From the NCBI GenBank assembly GCA_902786925.1, contig CADAEK010000010.1, positions 1 through 64,000 of the forward strand: a DNA stretch of 64,000 bases, in the 5' to 3' direction. The translations under genes were made by a program, and so were the position numbers. Position 1 is the stretch's first letter; every line of letters starts with the position of its first letter. The notes under the pieces are model-generated. The model was given only the letters and a program-made list of their open reading frames with translations. It ran no database searches and was not told where the DNA came from. This stretch comes from an uncultured Bacteroidales bacterium (GTDB lineage Bacteria > Bacteroidota > Bacteroidia > Bacteroidales > Bacteroidaceae). Of this stretch, positions 42,075 to 51,893 are shown one piece after another.

Positions 42075-42635
42075 ATGATACTCCCCATGTACATATTCGG
42101 TCAGCCTGTGCTCCGCAAGACTGCCGAGGAAATCGACTTCAAGTCATATCCTAACCTCAAGGAACTTATCGACAACATGTTTGAGACTCTTCGCCGCTCA
42201 GAAGGTGTTGGATTGGCAGCACCTCAAGTAGGTCTTCCCATCCGTCTATTCATCATTGATTTGGATGTAATCTCTGACGATGAGCCACAATACAAGGGCT
42301 ATCTTCACACTTTCATCAATCCTGAAATTGTGGAAGTAAGCGAAGAAGAAGTATCCATGTCGGAAGGATGTCTTTCCATTCCTGGCATCAACGAGAATGT
42401 GAAGCGTCCAGCTAAAGTGCTCGTCAACTATATCGACGAAAATGGAGAGGAGCAGGAACGTTGGCTCGAGGGTTTTGAAGCCCGCGTGTTCCAACATGAA
42501 TATGATCATCTGGATGGCAAGATGTTTGTGGATCATCTCTCCCCTTTCCGCAAACAGATGATCAAGTCCAAGCTCATTGCCATGACAAAAGGAAAGTTCT
42601 CTGCACACTACAAGTGCAAGGCTAACAGAGGGTAA
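42075..42635 (+). CDS. def: Peptide deformylase
   Basis: A 186-residue Fe2+/Zn2+ enzyme that removes the formyl group from nascent N-terminal methionine. All three motifs are complete: GVGLAAPQVG at about 45-54, EGCLSIPGI at about 98-106 (metal Cys) and QHEYDHLDGKMFVDHL at about 143-158 (metal His pair and catalytic Glu). Length is slightly longer than E. coli Def (169), and the C-terminus is basic. Thirty-eight bases separate it from the TPR gene. Confidence 0.97.
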   Translation: MILPMYIFGQPVLRKTAEEIDFKSYPNLKELIDNMFETLRRSEGVGLAAPQVGLPIRLFIIDLDVISDDEPQYKGYLHTFINPEIVEVSEEEVSMSEGCLSIPGINENVKRPAKVLVNYIDENGEEQERWLEGFEARVFQHEYDHLDGKMFVDHLSPFRKQMIKSKLIAMTKGKFSAHYKCKANRG

Positions 42636-42673
42636 TCTGAATTTGATAATTGACAGATGGTCATTGTCGAAAG

Positions 42674-44257
42674 ATGAAGAAAGTGCATCGTCTCATATCA
42701 TTTCTTGTCACGTTGTTCACCATGGCTGTGTGCCAAGCACAAATCAACACAGACCGTATGATGAACATAGCTCGAAATGCGCTGTCTTTCGATGATTATG
42801 TGCTGTCTATCAGTTATTTCAATATTGTCATCAACTACAAGCCATATCTCTATGAACCCTATTTCTATAGAGGTGTGGCTAAGTTCTATCTGGATGATTA
42901 CTCTGGTGCTATACGCGACTGCAGTGAAGCAATCCGGCGAAATCCCTATTTCCCCAGTAGTTACGAACTGCGTGGTTTGGCACACATTAACCTTGACCAA
43001 TTTGCAGAAGCAGCTGCGGACTACCAGGTAGCTACAGAAATGTCTCCAGAGAACCGCTCCTTATGGCATAATCTCACTTTGTGCTACATGGAGCTTGACA
43101 GCCTCGACCGAGCAGGTTTGGTGACTGACACCATTATTATGAAATGGCCTCGATACGCTGACGGTTATAATCTCAAGGCGCAGGTCTTATTGCAGAAAAA
43201 CGACACCGTAACAGCTGAGAGCTATGTGGACAGAGCGCTCGAAGCGGATAAATACAACATCAATGCACTTAATGCCAAAGGTGGCATATTGATGAATCAC
43301 GAGAATCACACGGAAGCGATAAGCCGCTACAACGAGTCCTTGCGCATCAACCCCAAACAAGCTGGCATTCTCATCAACAGAGCACTCTGCTACTATCACT
43401 TGGACCGTTATCGAGATGCGATGGCAGACTATGACCAAGCCCTCACATTGGAACCTCGAAACTTCGTAGGACACTATAACCGCGGACTCTTACGTGCCAA
43501 TGTGGGCGAAGACAATCTTGCCATAGAAGATTTCAACTTCATTCTCTCCGTTGATCCGGATGACATGATGGCCACATTCAACCGCGCGACACTGCTGGAA
43601 AACATCGGTGATTATGCAGGTGCAATCCGTGACTACACTACTGTCATCAAGGAGTTCCCTAAATTCTTGTACGGCTATGAACGCCGTGCTGCTGCACGCA
43701 GAAAGGTAGGCGACATTGCTGGTGCCAACCGAGACGAAGAGCATGTGCTCAAAGAACAGATTGCTCAACGCTACGGCTACTCTACACCTACCTCGCGCCA
43801 AAAGAACAAGACCAGAAAGAAATCGCAAGTCAATCTTAACGACTACCAGAAACTTGTTGAGGAAGACGACACACAGGAGAAAGTGTACGAAAGCGAGTAT
43901 CGAGGCAAGGTGCAAAACCAAGATCAGGAAGCAAAACTATTGTTGCCTAACGCCAACACATATAATATATATAGGGAAGCTGGGCAAACTGCTATTCTCG
44001 CCACTTTCGAACAAGCCTACCAGCAAGCCCAATCGGGCAATATCAACGAAGCCATCGCAGGATTCACACAAGTTCTTCAGCAGCACGACCAATTTGCTGA
44101 GGCATACTTCAATCGAGGCTTACTCCATCTGTTGCTTGACAACACCGAGCTTGCGATTCCCGACCTATCCAAAGCGGGAGAACTCGGTATTTATCAGGCA
44201 TACAACATTATCAAGAAAAACCAAAATATCAAGATGAAAGATAAGAAACGACCATGA
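42674..44257 (+). CDS. Exported tetratricopeptide-repeat protein
   Basis: A 527-residue protein. The ATG at 42674 gives a signal peptide (MKKVHRLISFLVTLFTMAVCQAQ). About nine TPR units follow, e.g. YSGAIRDCSEAIRRNPYFP, FAEAAADYQVATEMSPENR, YRDAMADYDQALTLEPRN and LAIEDFNFILSVDPDD; a charged linker at about 365-420 (KNKTRKKSQVNLND) separates two more near the C-terminus. The solenoid suggests a periplasmic scaffold for envelope assembly; function unknown. It is last in the lptD-ruvX-def run, which hints at an outer-membrane role. The stop codon lies in a hairpin. Confidence 0.87.
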   Translation: MKKVHRLISFLVTLFTMAVCQAQINTDRMMNIARNALSFDDYVLSISYFNIVINYKPYLYEPYFYRGVAKFYLDDYSGAIRDCSEAIRRNPYFPSSYELRGLAHINLDQFAEAAADYQVATEMSPENRSLWHNLTLCYMELDSLDRAGLVTDTIIMKWPRYADGYNLKAQVLLQKNDTVTAESYVDRALEADKYNINALNAKGGILMNHENHTEAISRYNESLRINPKQAGILINRALCYYHLDRYRDAMADYDQALTLEPRNFVGHYNRGLLRANVGEDNLAIEDFNFILSVDPDDMMATFNRATLLENIGDYAGAIRDYTTVIKEFPKFLYGYERRAAARRKVGDIAGANRDEEHVLKEQIAQRYGYSTPTSRQKNKTRKKSQVNLNDYQKLVEEDDTQEKVYESEYRGKVQNQDQEAKLLLPNANTYNIYREAGQTAILATFEQAYQQAQSGNINEAIAGFTQVLQQHDQFAEAYFNRGLLHLLLDNTELAIPDLSKAGELGIYQAYNIIKKNQNIKMKDKKRP

Positions 44258-44277
44258 GCAATACATGGCCGTTTCTT
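44243..44277 (+). terminator. Hairpin around the stop codon of the TPR gene
   Basis: AAGAAACG-A-CCATG pairs with CATGG-C-CGTTTCTT (13 pairs, one A/C mismatch), loop of seven bases. The TGA stop spans the end of the left arm. The T tail is poor, so termination may be partial. Confidence 0.55.
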
Positions 44278-44403
44278 CTATAAATACCAAACAGATATAT
44301 TCGTAGATAGAGTTATAGGAACAGGAACATTACATCGGAAGGGCTGGGTGTACAAGGAAAACCTAATAAACGAGAAGTATCAAAACGGTGTGTACAAGCA
44401 TAA

Positions 44404-44427
44404 AAAGCGTAACGCTAATGCGTTTTT
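44404..44427 (+). terminator. Weak hairpin before thrS
   Basis: AACGC-TAAT-GCGTT (44411-44424) followed by T's. The stem is only 5 bp, so it is a weak candidate terminator of the upstream run. Confidence 0.35.
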
Positions 44428-44436
44428 TGCCGAAAG

Positions 44437-44470
44437 TTTGTGTATGTATGGATTTTTAGTGCTAAATTTG
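44437..44470 (+). promoter_or_regulatory. thrS promoter
   Basis: TTTG (44437-44440), 22 bases, TAAATTTG (44463-44470). The leader to thrS is about 60 bases and shows no T-box features. Confidence 0.6.
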
Positions 44471-44539
44471 CAAGATGTTGTGTGTTCGGCACCCTGTGTG
44501 CTGCTCACTTTCGCAATGATTCTATAATAAAAACACAAT

Positions 44540-46483
44540 ATGATAAAGATTACTTTTCCAGACAATTCGGTGCGCGAGTATGAGGCTGGCGTGACTGGTT
44601 TAGAGATTGCAGAGAGCATCAGCCAACGATTGGCACAGGACGTGATTGCATGTGGCGTGAACGGCGAGACGACTGAGTTGAACCGCCCAATCAACGAGGA
44701 TGCAACAATTGCGCTGTACAAGTTTGAGGATGCAGAAGGTAAGCATGCTTTCTGGCACACATCTGCCCACCTCATGGCAGAAGCCATCGAGGAGTTGTGG
44801 CCAGGCACTCAGTTCGGTATCGGTCCTGCCATCGAGAATGGTTTCTACTACGACGTGATGCCACCAGAGGGTGTGAAGCTGAGCGATGCAGACTTCCCAA
44901 AGATTGAGAAGAAGATGCAGGAACTGCAACAGAAGAAGGAAGCTTTGGTGCGTAAGGACATCTCCAAGAAAGATGTAATGGAGCTTTTCGCATCAAAAGG
45001 ACAATCATACAAGAATGAGCTGATTGCGGAGCTGGAGGACGGCAAGATCACCACTTACACTCAGGGCAACTATATTGACCTGTGTAAGGGTCCTCACTTG
45101 ATGACTACAGCGCCTATCAAGGCATTCAAACTGTTGTCACTCGCTGCAGCATACTGGCGTGGCGACGAGAAGCGCCCTATGATGACTCGTATCTACGGCA
45201 TCTCTTTCCCAAAGAAGAAGTTGTTGGATGAGTACCTTGTAGCTCTTGAAGAAGCTAAGAAGCGCGACCACCGCAAGATTGGCAAGGAGATGGAGCTCTT
45301 TATGTTTTCTGAGCGTGTGGGTAAAGGTTTGCCAATGTGGCTTCCTAAGGGAACTGCCGTTCGCCTTCGCCTGCAGGACTTCTTGCGTAAAATCCAAAAG
45401 AGATATGGTTACCAGGAGGTTATCACTCCGCACATCGGAGGAAAGAACCTCTACGTAACATCTGGCCACTATGCTCACTATGGCCAGGATTCATTCCAGC
45501 CCATTCACACTCCAGAAGAAGGTGAAGAATATCTGTTAAAGCCAATGAACTGCCCTCACCACTGTGAGATTTTCGCATGGCAGCCACGTTCCTACAAAGA
45601 CCTTCCCTTCCGTTGCGCTGAGTTCGGCACAGTATATCGCTACGAACAGTCTGGCGAGTTGCACGGATTGACTCGTGTACGTTCATTCACTCAAGACGAT
45701 GCCCACATTTTCTGCCGTCCAGACCAAGTGAAAGACGAGTTCTTGCGCGTGATGGACATCATCGGCATCATTTTCAAGGCGCTTGACTTCAAGGATTTTG
45801 AAGCACAGATTTCACTTCGCGACCCTGAAGACAAAGAAAAGTACATCGGTTCTGACGAAGTGTGGGAAGAAGCTCAAAACGCTATTATCGAAGCATGCGC
45901 AGAGAAAGGACTGCCCACTCGTACCGAACTTGGTGAAGCTGCATTCTACGGCCCAAAACTCGACTTCATGATTAAGGATGCACTGGGTCGTCGTTGGCAG
46001 TTAGGTACTATTCAGGTGGACTACAATCTTCCAGAGCGCTTCCAGCTTGAATATACTGGTGCCGACAATCAAAAGCACCGTCCTGTGATGATCCACCGTG
46101 CGCCATTCGGTTCCATGGAACGTTTCATCGCCGTACTCATTGAACATACTGCTGGACACTTCCCACTTTGGCTCACACCTGATCAGGTCGTAGTATTACC
46201 TATCTCTGAAAAGTTTAACGACTATGCCAAGGAGGTTGCAGCTGCGCTGAATGCTCAAGACGTCCGTACCATTATTGATGACCGCAACGAAAAGATTGGC
46301 CGCAAGATTCGCGATAACGAAATCAAGCACATCCCATATCTGCTTATTGTGGGCGAGAAAGAAGCCGCAGATGGTACCGTAAACGTCAGAAAACAAGGTA
46401 CTCAGCAGCAAGAAACGATGAAAATCGATGATTTTGCAAAGAAAATCCAGGAAGAAGTTCGTCAGATGACAGAAAATTTCTAA
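44540..46483 (+). CDS. thrS: Threonyl-tRNA synthetase
   Basis: A 647-residue class II synthetase. Order: TGS domain (1-62), the editing domain with [11 protein letters not shown] (about 73-83) and the second editing motif in [11 protein letters not shown], then the catalytic core. Motif 1 lies around [20 protein letters not shown]. The zinc ligands are Cys in [10 protein letters not shown] (about 337), His in the 385-390 region, and His in [12 protein letters not shown] (about 536). The C-terminal anticodon-binding domain ends in IQEEVRQM. The editing site is complete, so it should clear Ser-tRNA(Thr). The infC operon follows after 142 bases. Confidence 0.97.
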   Translation: MIKITFPDNSVREYEAGVTGLEIAESISQRLAQDVIACGVNGETTELNRPINEDATIALYKFEDAEGKHAFWHTSAHLMAEAIEELWPGTQFGIGPAIENGFYYDVMPPEGVKLSDADFPKIEKKMQELQQKKEALVRKDISKKDVMELFASKGQSYKNELIAELEDGKITTYTQGNYIDLCKGPHLMTTAPIKAFKLLSLAAAYWRGDEKRPMMTRIYGISFPKKKLLDEYLVALEEAKKRDHRKIGKEMELFMFSERVGKGLPMWLPKGTAVRLRLQDFLRKIQKRYGYQEVITPHIGGKNLYVTSGHYAHYGQDSFQPIHTPEEGEEYLLKPMNCPHHCEIFAWQPRSYKDLPFRCAEFGTVYRYEQSGELHGLTRVRSFTQDDAHIFCRPDQVKDEFLRVMDIIGIIFKALDFKDFEAQISLRDPEDKEKYIGSDEVWEEAQNAIIEACAEKGLPTRTELGEAAFYGPKLDFMIKDALGRRWQLGTIQVDYNLPERFQLEYTGADNQKHRPVMIHRAPFGSMERFIAVLIEHTAGHFPLWLTPDQVVVLPISEKFNDYAKEVAAALNAQDVRTIIDDRNEKIGRKIRDNEIKHIPYLLIVGEKEAADGTVNVRKQGTQQQETMKIDDFAKKIQEEVRQMTENF

Positions 46484-46488
46484 CTTTG
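46481..46488 (+). promoter_or_regulatory. Possible -7 element for the infC operon
   Basis: TAACTTTG begins on the thrS stop codon. No exact -33 TTTG is seen. It predicts a leader of about 130 bases that contains the hairpin below. Confidence 0.5.
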
Positions 46489-46511
46489 CGCCCGAAAATC
46501 AGTCTGATGGC

Positions 46512-46565
46512 AGAGAAGACAACTGGTTCTGCAATAAGTTTATGTGCAGATATGCCAGTTTCTCT
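46512..46565 (+). ncRNA. Structured leader of infC-rpmI-rplT, candidate autoregulatory element
   Basis: Three stacked helices in one arm: AGAGA (46512-46516) with TCTCT (46561-46565), AACTGG (46521-46526) with CCAGTT (46555-46560), and TCTGCA (46528-46533) with TGCAGA (46545-46550). They are separated by bulges and closed by an 11-base loop, giving 17 pairs in total. No T-run follows, so it is not a terminator. In other phyla this operon is controlled by L20 or IF3 through leader structures. Confidence 0.6.
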
Positions 46566-46625
46566 AACCGAAAGACAATAATAAAATATTAATAAAAATA
46601 CATACCGAAGGAATAAGCCAACCGA

Positions 46626-47303
46626 ATGAAAGGTGACAACAAAAAACAACAGTACAGAATCAACGAACAGATTCGTGTACACGACGTGAGAATCGTCGGT
46701 GATGGGATTGAATCAACCGTCATGCCAACCCGCGATGCTCTACGTCTGGCAGAAGAAAAGGGAGTAGATCTCGTAGAAATCTCCCCCAATGCCCAACCTC
46801 CGGTATGTCGCCTTATCGACTACTCCAAATTCCTCTATCAGCAGAAGAAAAAGGCGAAGGAACTGAAGGCTAAACAAGTAAAGGTAGAAGTGAAAGAGAT
46901 TCGCTTCGGACCTCAAACTGGTGAAGCCGACTACGCTTTCAAGTTGAAGCATGCTCAGGAGTTTCTGAACGACGGCAACAAGGTGAAGGCATATGTGTTC
47001 TTCAAAGGACGCTCCATCGTCTTCAAAGAACAAGGCGAAGTGCTTCTCCTCCGTTTCGCTAACGATTTGGAAGAACTTGCAAAAGTAGAGAGTATGCCAT
47101 CACTCGAAGGCAAGAAGATGTTCCTTACTCTCGCTCCAAAGAAAGCGGGTCAGCCTAAGAAGAGCCAACAGAAGCGCGACAATGAAGCAGCTGAAGCACA
47201 AGCTAAAGCGGCTCGTCAAGCAGAAGAGGAAACACAAGGTCCTAATCCAAACAGTCCATTTGCAGGATTGGCCGATAAGCTAGCAGAAAAGAGTGCAGAG
47301 TGA
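46626..47303 (+). CDS. infC: Translation initiation factor IF-3
   Basis: A 225-residue protein that keeps 30S subunits free and checks start-codon pairing. The N domain has [18 protein letters not shown] and the central motif [42 protein letters not shown]. The C domain carries [25 protein letters not shown] and [12 protein letters not shown] roughly 45-residue Ala/Glu/Gln-rich tail extends past the usual end, as in many Bacteroidota. The start is a normal ATG, not the AUU used in enterobacteria, so IF3 autocontrol through a poor start codon is not expected. Confidence 0.96.
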   Translation: MKGDNKKQQYRINEQIRVHDVRIVGDGIESTVMPTRDALRLAEEKGVDLVEISPNAQPPVCRLIDYSKFLYQQKKKAKELKAKQVKVEVKEIRFGPQTGEADYAFKLKHAQEFLNDGNKVKAYVFFKGRSIVFKEQGEVLLLRFANDLEELAKVESMPSLEGKKMFLTLAPKKAGQPKKSQQKRDNEAAEAQAKAARQAEEETQGPNPNSPFAGLADKLAEKSAE

Positions 47304-47394
47304 AAGGCTGCTCTATAAGCTAAGTAAACAAGAAGTGCGTAACGCCCTGGTATATGCGTTGCCACACATTATTAATAATTAAACAAACAAAAAA

Positions 47395-47592
47395 ATGCCA
47401 AAAATTAAAACTAAATCCGCTGCAAAGAAGCGTTTTAAGCTTACTGGTACAGGAAAGATTAAGCGTCAGCACGCTTACCACAGTCACATCTTGACCAAGA
47501 AGACTAAGAAGCAGAAGAGAAATCTCGACCACAGCACGATTGTCGTAAAGGCAAACCGTAAGCAGGTTCTCGATTGTCTTGCACTCCGCTAA
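47395..47592 (+). CDS. rpmI: 50S ribosomal protein L35
   Basis: A 65-residue basic protein: [21 protein letters not shown] at the start and [16 protein letters not shown] in the middle, both family signatures. It lies 91 bases after infC and 117 before rplT. The order infC-rpmI-rplT is the standard one. Confidence 0.97.
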   Translation: MPKIKTKSAAKKRFKLTGTGKIKRQHAYHSHILTKKTKKQKRNLDHSTIVVKANRKQVLDCLALR

Positions 47593-47709
47593 GTCTCCCT
47601 ACCCGTTCGAGAGAACATTCATCAGTAAGTAAAAACAAAGTTTAATCGAATTGTTAGCTCAACAAGCACGTAATCGAACGTCGCTAACATTCAAAAAACA
47701 AACAAAATT

Positions 47710-48054
47710 ATGCCAAGATCAGTAAATCATGTTGCATCACGCGCTCGCCGCAAGAAGATTTTGAAGCGCGTTAAAGGTCAGTTCGGTGCTCGCAAGAACG
47801 TTTGGACCGTTGCCAAAAACGCCTACGAGAAAGGCCTCACATACGCATTTGCCGACCGTCGTCGCAAAAAGCGTGAGTTCCGTGCTCTTTGGATTCAGCG
47901 TATCAACGCTGCAGCTCGCATGGAAGGTATGTCTTACTCACAGTTCATCGGCGCTCTCCACAAGGCTGGCATCGACCTCAACCGTAAGACACTTGCATAC
48001 CTCGCAGTACACAATGCTGAGGCATTCAAGGCTATCGTTGAGAAGGTAAAGTAA
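47710..48054 (+). CDS. rplT: 50S ribosomal protein L20
   Basis: A 114-residue rRNA-binding protein needed early in 50S assembly. It starts [32 protein letters not shown] and contains [21 protein letters not shown], both diagnostic. In E. coli and Bacillus it represses its own operon by binding a leader that mimics its 23S site. A terminator follows 20 bases later. Confidence 0.97.
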   Translation: MPRSVNHVASRARRKKILKRVKGQFGARKNVWTVAKNAYEKGLTYAFADRRRKKREFRALWIQRINAAARMEGMSYSQFIGALHKAGIDLNRKTLAYLAVHNAEAFKAIVEKVK

Positions 48055-48074
48055 ATCAACATTAGTGACTAAAT

Positions 48075-48108
48075 AAAGCATCTTTCTCATGTAGGAAGAT
48101 GCTTTTTA
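48075..48108 (+). terminator. rplT operon terminator
   Basis: A 12-bp stem (AAAGCATCTTTC with GGAAGATGCTTT, one T-G wobble), loop TCATGTA, then T's. It ends only about 19 bases before the fabD start, so fabD may be read through. Confidence 0.85.
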
Positions 48109-48126
48109 TCTTTAAAATCAAAACAC

Positions 48127-49014
48127 ATGAAAGCATTTGTATTCCCAGGTCAAGGTGCTCAGTTCACAGGAATGGGCAAAGACCTCTACGACACGAATCC
48201 TAAAGCCAAGGAGCTTTTCGACAAAGCTAACGAAATTCTTGGTTTCGACATCACAAAGATTATGTTCGAAGGTACAGCAGAAGAGCTGAAGCAGACAAAA
48301 GTCACTCAGCCTGCAGTATTCCTCCACTCAGTCATTTCCGCTATCTGCTTGGGCGACGCATTCGACGCAGACATGGTAGGCGGTCATTCTTTGGGCGAGT
48401 TCTCTGCTCTTGTTGCAGCAGGGGCACTTTCGTTCGAAGACGGATTGAAGCTCGTTTCACAGCGTGCACAGGCTATGCAGAAAGCATGCGAAGCTGCTCC
48501 TTCAACAATGGCAGCCATCATCGGTCTTGACGATGCCAAAATTGAAGAAGTATGTGCGTCTATCTCTAAACCCGGCAATATTGTTGTTCCTGCAAACTAT
48601 AACAACCCTGGCCAACTCGTTATCTCTGGTAATGTTGAGGCAATCAACGAAGCATGTGAAGCGTTGAAGGCTGCTGGTGCAAAACGTGCTCTCCCACTCC
48701 CTGTAGGAGGCGCCTTCCACTCACCTCTCATGCAACCTGCTAAAGATGAGCTTCAAGCTGCTATCGAAGCAACAACTTTCTCAACACCTAAGTGTCCCGT
48801 TTACCAGAACGTGGACGCAAAGGCCCACACCAACCCGGAAGAAATCAAGCAAAACCTCATCGCTCAGCTCACAGCTCCTGTGAAGTGGACATATGAGGTA
48901 CAGGCCATGATTGCTGCTGGCGCTACAGATTTCACTGAATGCGGTCCTGGCAAGGCTCTTCAGGGCATGATTGCAAAGATTGATCGCAACGTGACAGCTC
49001 ACGGTATTGCTTAA
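48127..49014 (+). CDS. fabD: Malonyl-CoA:ACP transacylase
   Basis: A 295-residue enzyme that loads malonate on ACP for fatty-acid synthesis. It begins MKAFVFPGQGAQFTGMGKDL with the oxyanion GQG motif. The nucleophile Ser is in VGGHSLGEFSALVAAG near 82-97, the Arg is in SQRAQAMQ, and the catalytic His is in GGAFHSPLM near 199. It stands apart from other fab genes. No promoter is visible between the rplT terminator and its start, so expression probably depends on read-through. Confidence 0.96.
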   Translation: MKAFVFPGQGAQFTGMGKDLYDTNPKAKELFDKANEILGFDITKIMFEGTAEELKQTKVTQPAVFLHSVISAICLGDAFDADMVGGHSLGEFSALVAAGALSFEDGLKLVSQRAQAMQKACEAAPSTMAAIIGLDDAKIEEVCASISKPGNIVVPANYNNPGQLVISGNVEAINEACEALKAAGAKRALPLPVGGAFHSPLMQPAKDELQAAIEATTFSTPKCPVYQNVDAKAHTNPEEIKQNLIAQLTAPVKWTYEVQAMIAAGATDFTECGPGKALQGMIAKIDRNVTAHGIA

Positions 49015-49024
49015 TATACAATTG

Positions 49025-49065
49025 AAAGTCATAAGTGATGGAATTCCATCGCTTATGACTTTTCT
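49025..49065 (+). terminator. fabD terminator
   Basis: A 17-bp stem (one G-T pair) at 49025-49041 and 49046-49062, loop AATT, followed by a T-rich tail. Eleven bases after the stop codon. Confidence 0.88.
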
Positions 49066-49122
49066 GCTTTTCTACATTTACCTACTTTCCTAAAACAAAG
49101 AACTCCTTAAAACTTAAATATC

Positions 49123-50811
49123 ATGGAAAAACTAATTATCTATCAAGTTTTTACACGTCTGTTTGGTGCCAACGCCAACAAGAACGTAAGCAATGGGTCT
49201 AAAAAGGAAAACGGTTGTGGCAAGATGGCTGATTTCACAGGAGCAGCACTCGCTGAAATCAAGAAATTAGGTGCAACCCATATTTGGTATACAGGCCTTA
49301 TTGAGCATGCTACCAAAAGCGACTATACACAATTTGGAATTCCCAAAGATCACCCCGCAGTCGTGAAAGGCAATGCTGGTAGCCCATATGCCATCAAAGA
49401 CTATTATGACATCGACCCTGACTTGGCGACAAAGGTGCCTGAACGCATGAAAGAGTTTGAAAACCTTGTGATGCGTACACATAAGGCAGACCTCAAGATG
49501 ATTATTGATTTTGTACCGAACCACGTAGCACGGCAATATCACTCTGATGGAAAGCCAGAAGGTGTGCGCGACCTCGGCGAGGACGATGATACGACTGAAG
49601 CTTTCAATCCCGATAACAACTTCTATTATATGCCGGGCACGGCATTCTCACCCAACTTCTCGTTGCACGACGACGAGATGGGTGACTATGTAGAGAATCC
49701 AGCGAAAGTGACAGGAAACGACTGCTTTACCCCATGGGTAGGTCAGAACGACTGGTACGAGACTGTCAAGCTCAACTATGGCGTGGACTATCAAGGCACA
49801 CGCCAACTGATGTTCTGCCCTTCTACACCCAACACATGGATAAAGATGCGCGATATTCTCCTTTTTTGGGCAGGCAAAGGAATAGATGGTTTTCGCTGCG
49901 ACATGGCCGAGATGGTGCCTTGCGATTTCTGGGGATGGGTAATTCCGCAAGTTAAAACAAAATACCCTGATATCATTTTCATAGCAGAGGTCTATAATCC
50001 TCACGAGTATCGTAACTTTATCTACCGAGGGCATTTCGATTACCTATACGATAAAGTAGGCCTGTATGACACCATTCGCTCTGTTGTCGGTGGCAATAGT
50101 GCAACAAATATTACAGGTGCATGGCAGAGCGTGGATGACATTCAGGAACATATGCTCAATTTCCTCGAGAATCACGATGAACAGCGTATCGCCTCTAAAT
50201 TCTTTGCAGGCAATCCAGACAAGGGGAAACCCGCATTGCTAGTTAGTGCTCTGATGAACACCAACCCAATGATGATATACTTTGGCCAAGAACTAGGCGA
50301 ACAGGGCATGTATTCAGAAGGGTTTAGTGGACAGGACGGACGCACTACCATCTTTGACTACTGGACAATTGACTTAATTCGTCGATGGAGAAACAACAAT
50401 AAGTTTGACGGAACTCTACTGTCAAAGGAGGAAAAAGACCTACAGAAGTATTACACAAAAGTGCTGAACATCTGTAATACAGAGAAAGCGGTTCGTGAAG
50501 GATTGTTCTTTGACATCATGTATGTGAATCGAAACGAAGGCATGAACGAGCATCGCCAATTTGCTTTTCTGCGTAAGAAAGACAAAGAGCTCATCCTCGT
50601 CGTTGCAAACTTCGACGATGCACCTGCTCGCATATGGATAAAGATTCCCACACACGCATTTGACTGCATGGCCATCCCCGTAACAGAAAAGGAACGAGAC
50701 TGTAAGGACTTGCTTACAGGCAAAAAAGAGAAGAAAGCACTCATTCCTGATGGCACTATCTACTTGGAGGTACCAGCACAAGATGGAAAGGTTTTGAAAT
50801 TTAAACTTTAA
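49123..50811 (+). CDS. GH13 alpha-amylase family enzyme
   Basis: A 562-residue (beta/alpha)8 glycosidase without a signal peptide, so cytosolic. The GH13 regions are present: region I IIDFVPNHVARQYHS near 127-141, region II GFRCDMAEM near 254-262 (nucleophile Asp), region III FIAEVYN near 286-292 (acid/base Glu) and region IV FLENHDEQRIASK near 346-358 (third Asp). An insert after region I (about 20 residues, Asp/Glu-rich) is unusual. The C-terminal beta domain lies beyond about 460. It likely acts on stored alpha-glucans or maltodextrins; specificity is not resolved. No promoter of full consensus was found. Confidence 0.9.
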   Translation: MEKLIIYQVFTRLFGANANKNVSNGSKKENGCGKMADFTGAALAEIKKLGATHIWYTGLIEHATKSDYTQFGIPKDHPAVVKGNAGSPYAIKDYYDIDPDLATKVPERMKEFENLVMRTHKADLKMIIDFVPNHVARQYHSDGKPEGVRDLGEDDDTTEAFNPDNNFYYMPGTAFSPNFSLHDDEMGDYVENPAKVTGNDCFTPWVGQNDWYETVKLNYGVDYQGTRQLMFCPSTPNTWIKMRDILLFWAGKGIDGFRCDMAEMVPCDFWGWVIPQVKTKYPDIIFIAEVYNPHEYRNFIYRGHFDYLYDKVGLYDTIRSVVGGNSATNITGAWQSVDDIQEHMLNFLENHDEQRIASKFFAGNPDKGKPALLVSALMNTNPMMIYFGQELGEQGMYSEGFSGQDGRTTIFDYWTIDLIRRWRNNNKFDGTLLSKEEKDLQKYYTKVLNICNTEKAVREGLFFDIMYVNRNEGMNEHRQFAFLRKKDKELILVVANFDDAPARIWIKIPTHAFDCMAIPVTEKERDCKDLLTGKKEKKALIPDGTIYLEVPAQDGKVLKFKL

Positions 50812-50880
50812 ACCTTCATCTATCCTGCACGTCTATCCAATATTATCACCTATTTTAATACATCTTAAATAACACCTATA

Positions 50881-51807
50881 ATGAAAAAAACTATTCTATC
50901 GGCTATAGCCCTTTGCCTTTCTATGCTTACGTGGGCTCAGCCACAAGGCCCAATGGGGTTTGGCCAGCCTTCTACTGAACCTGATTTCAAGAACGTCAAC
51001 TATGCAGGTGACAATCTCGAAGCACACTGCATGGACATTTACCTTCCCAAGACAGGATTAGAGAAATACAAGGTGATTGTAGCCATCTACGGAAGTGCAT
51101 GGTTTTCCAACAACATGAAAGGCATGACATACATGTCACTTGGCAAGCCATTAACAGATGCAGGATTTGCGGTAGTATGCATCAACCACCGTTCAAGCGG
51201 TGATGCCAAATTCCCTGCACAGATTCAAGATGTAAAAGGCGCTATTCGCTTTATCCGTGCTCATGCCAAGGAATATAAGCTCGACACCTCGTTCATTGGT
51301 ATTACAGGCTTCTCATCAGGAGGTCATTTATCTGCATTAGCCGGTGTAACCAACAACTTGAAACAACGTTCCGTTGGATCAACCACTGTTGATTTAGAGG
51401 GCGAAGTCGGTGGCAACACCAAGATGAGCAGCACAGTAGATGCTGTCGTTGATTGGTTTGGTCCAGTAGATATGGCACACATGGAAAATTGTGAGACCGT
51501 AAAAGATGGAAACTCACCAGAAGCAGCCCTTATTGGTGGTGCACCTGCAGACATGCCAGACATGGTTACATTGATTAGCCCCATCACTTACGTGTCTAAG
51601 AAGTGCCCACGCTTCTTGGTTTTCCACGGAGATGCGGACAATGTTGTTCCTCACTGCCAAGGTGTATTCTTTTCAGAGAAACTTAAAGAAGCAGGTTGTC
51701 TAGAAGAGTTCATCAGCGTACCTAATGGTCAGCACGGACCTGTCACATTCAATGAAACAACATTCAAGAAGATGACAGACTTCTTCAAAAAAGAAGCCAA
51801 AATGTAA
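50881..51807 (+). CDS. Secreted alpha/beta-hydrolase esterase
   Basis: A 308-residue exported esterase of the BD-FAE-like group. The signal peptide is MKKTILSAIALCLSMLTWAQ. The oxyanion hole lies near IYGSAW, the nucleophile Ser in GITGFSSGGHLSALAG near 140-155, the Asp in VFHGDADNVVPH near 245-256 and the His in PNGQHGPVTF near 284. It could deacetylate or deferuloylate plant polysaccharides, in line with the GH43 and GH35 enzymes, but sequence does not decide. It is a single-gene unit ending in a terminator. Confidence 0.88.
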   Translation: MKKTILSAIALCLSMLTWAQPQGPMGFGQPSTEPDFKNVNYAGDNLEAHCMDIYLPKTGLEKYKVIVAIYGSAWFSNNMKGMTYMSLGKPLTDAGFAVVCINHRSSGDAKFPAQIQDVKGAIRFIRAHAKEYKLDTSFIGITGFSSGGHLSALAGVTNNLKQRSVGSTTVDLEGEVGGNTKMSSTVDAVVDWFGPVDMAHMENCETVKDGNSPEAALIGGAPADMPDMVTLISPITYVSKKCPRFLVFHGDADNVVPHCQGVFFSEKLKEAGCLEEFISVPNGQHGPVTFNETTFKKMTDFFKKEAKM

Positions 51808-51840
51808 AACGGGAAAAGCCATCAAACTTTCATAAAGCAG

Positions 51841-51875
51841 ACAGCCACCTCCATTTTGGAAGTGGCTGTTTTCTT
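51841..51875 (+). terminator. Terminator of the esterase gene
   Basis: ACAGCCAC pairs with GTGGCTGT, then TCC/GGA after a C-A mismatch; loop ATTTT, then TTTTC. It lies between convergent genes. Confidence 0.8.
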
Positions 51876-51893
51876 CATATTCTATGAGTACTT

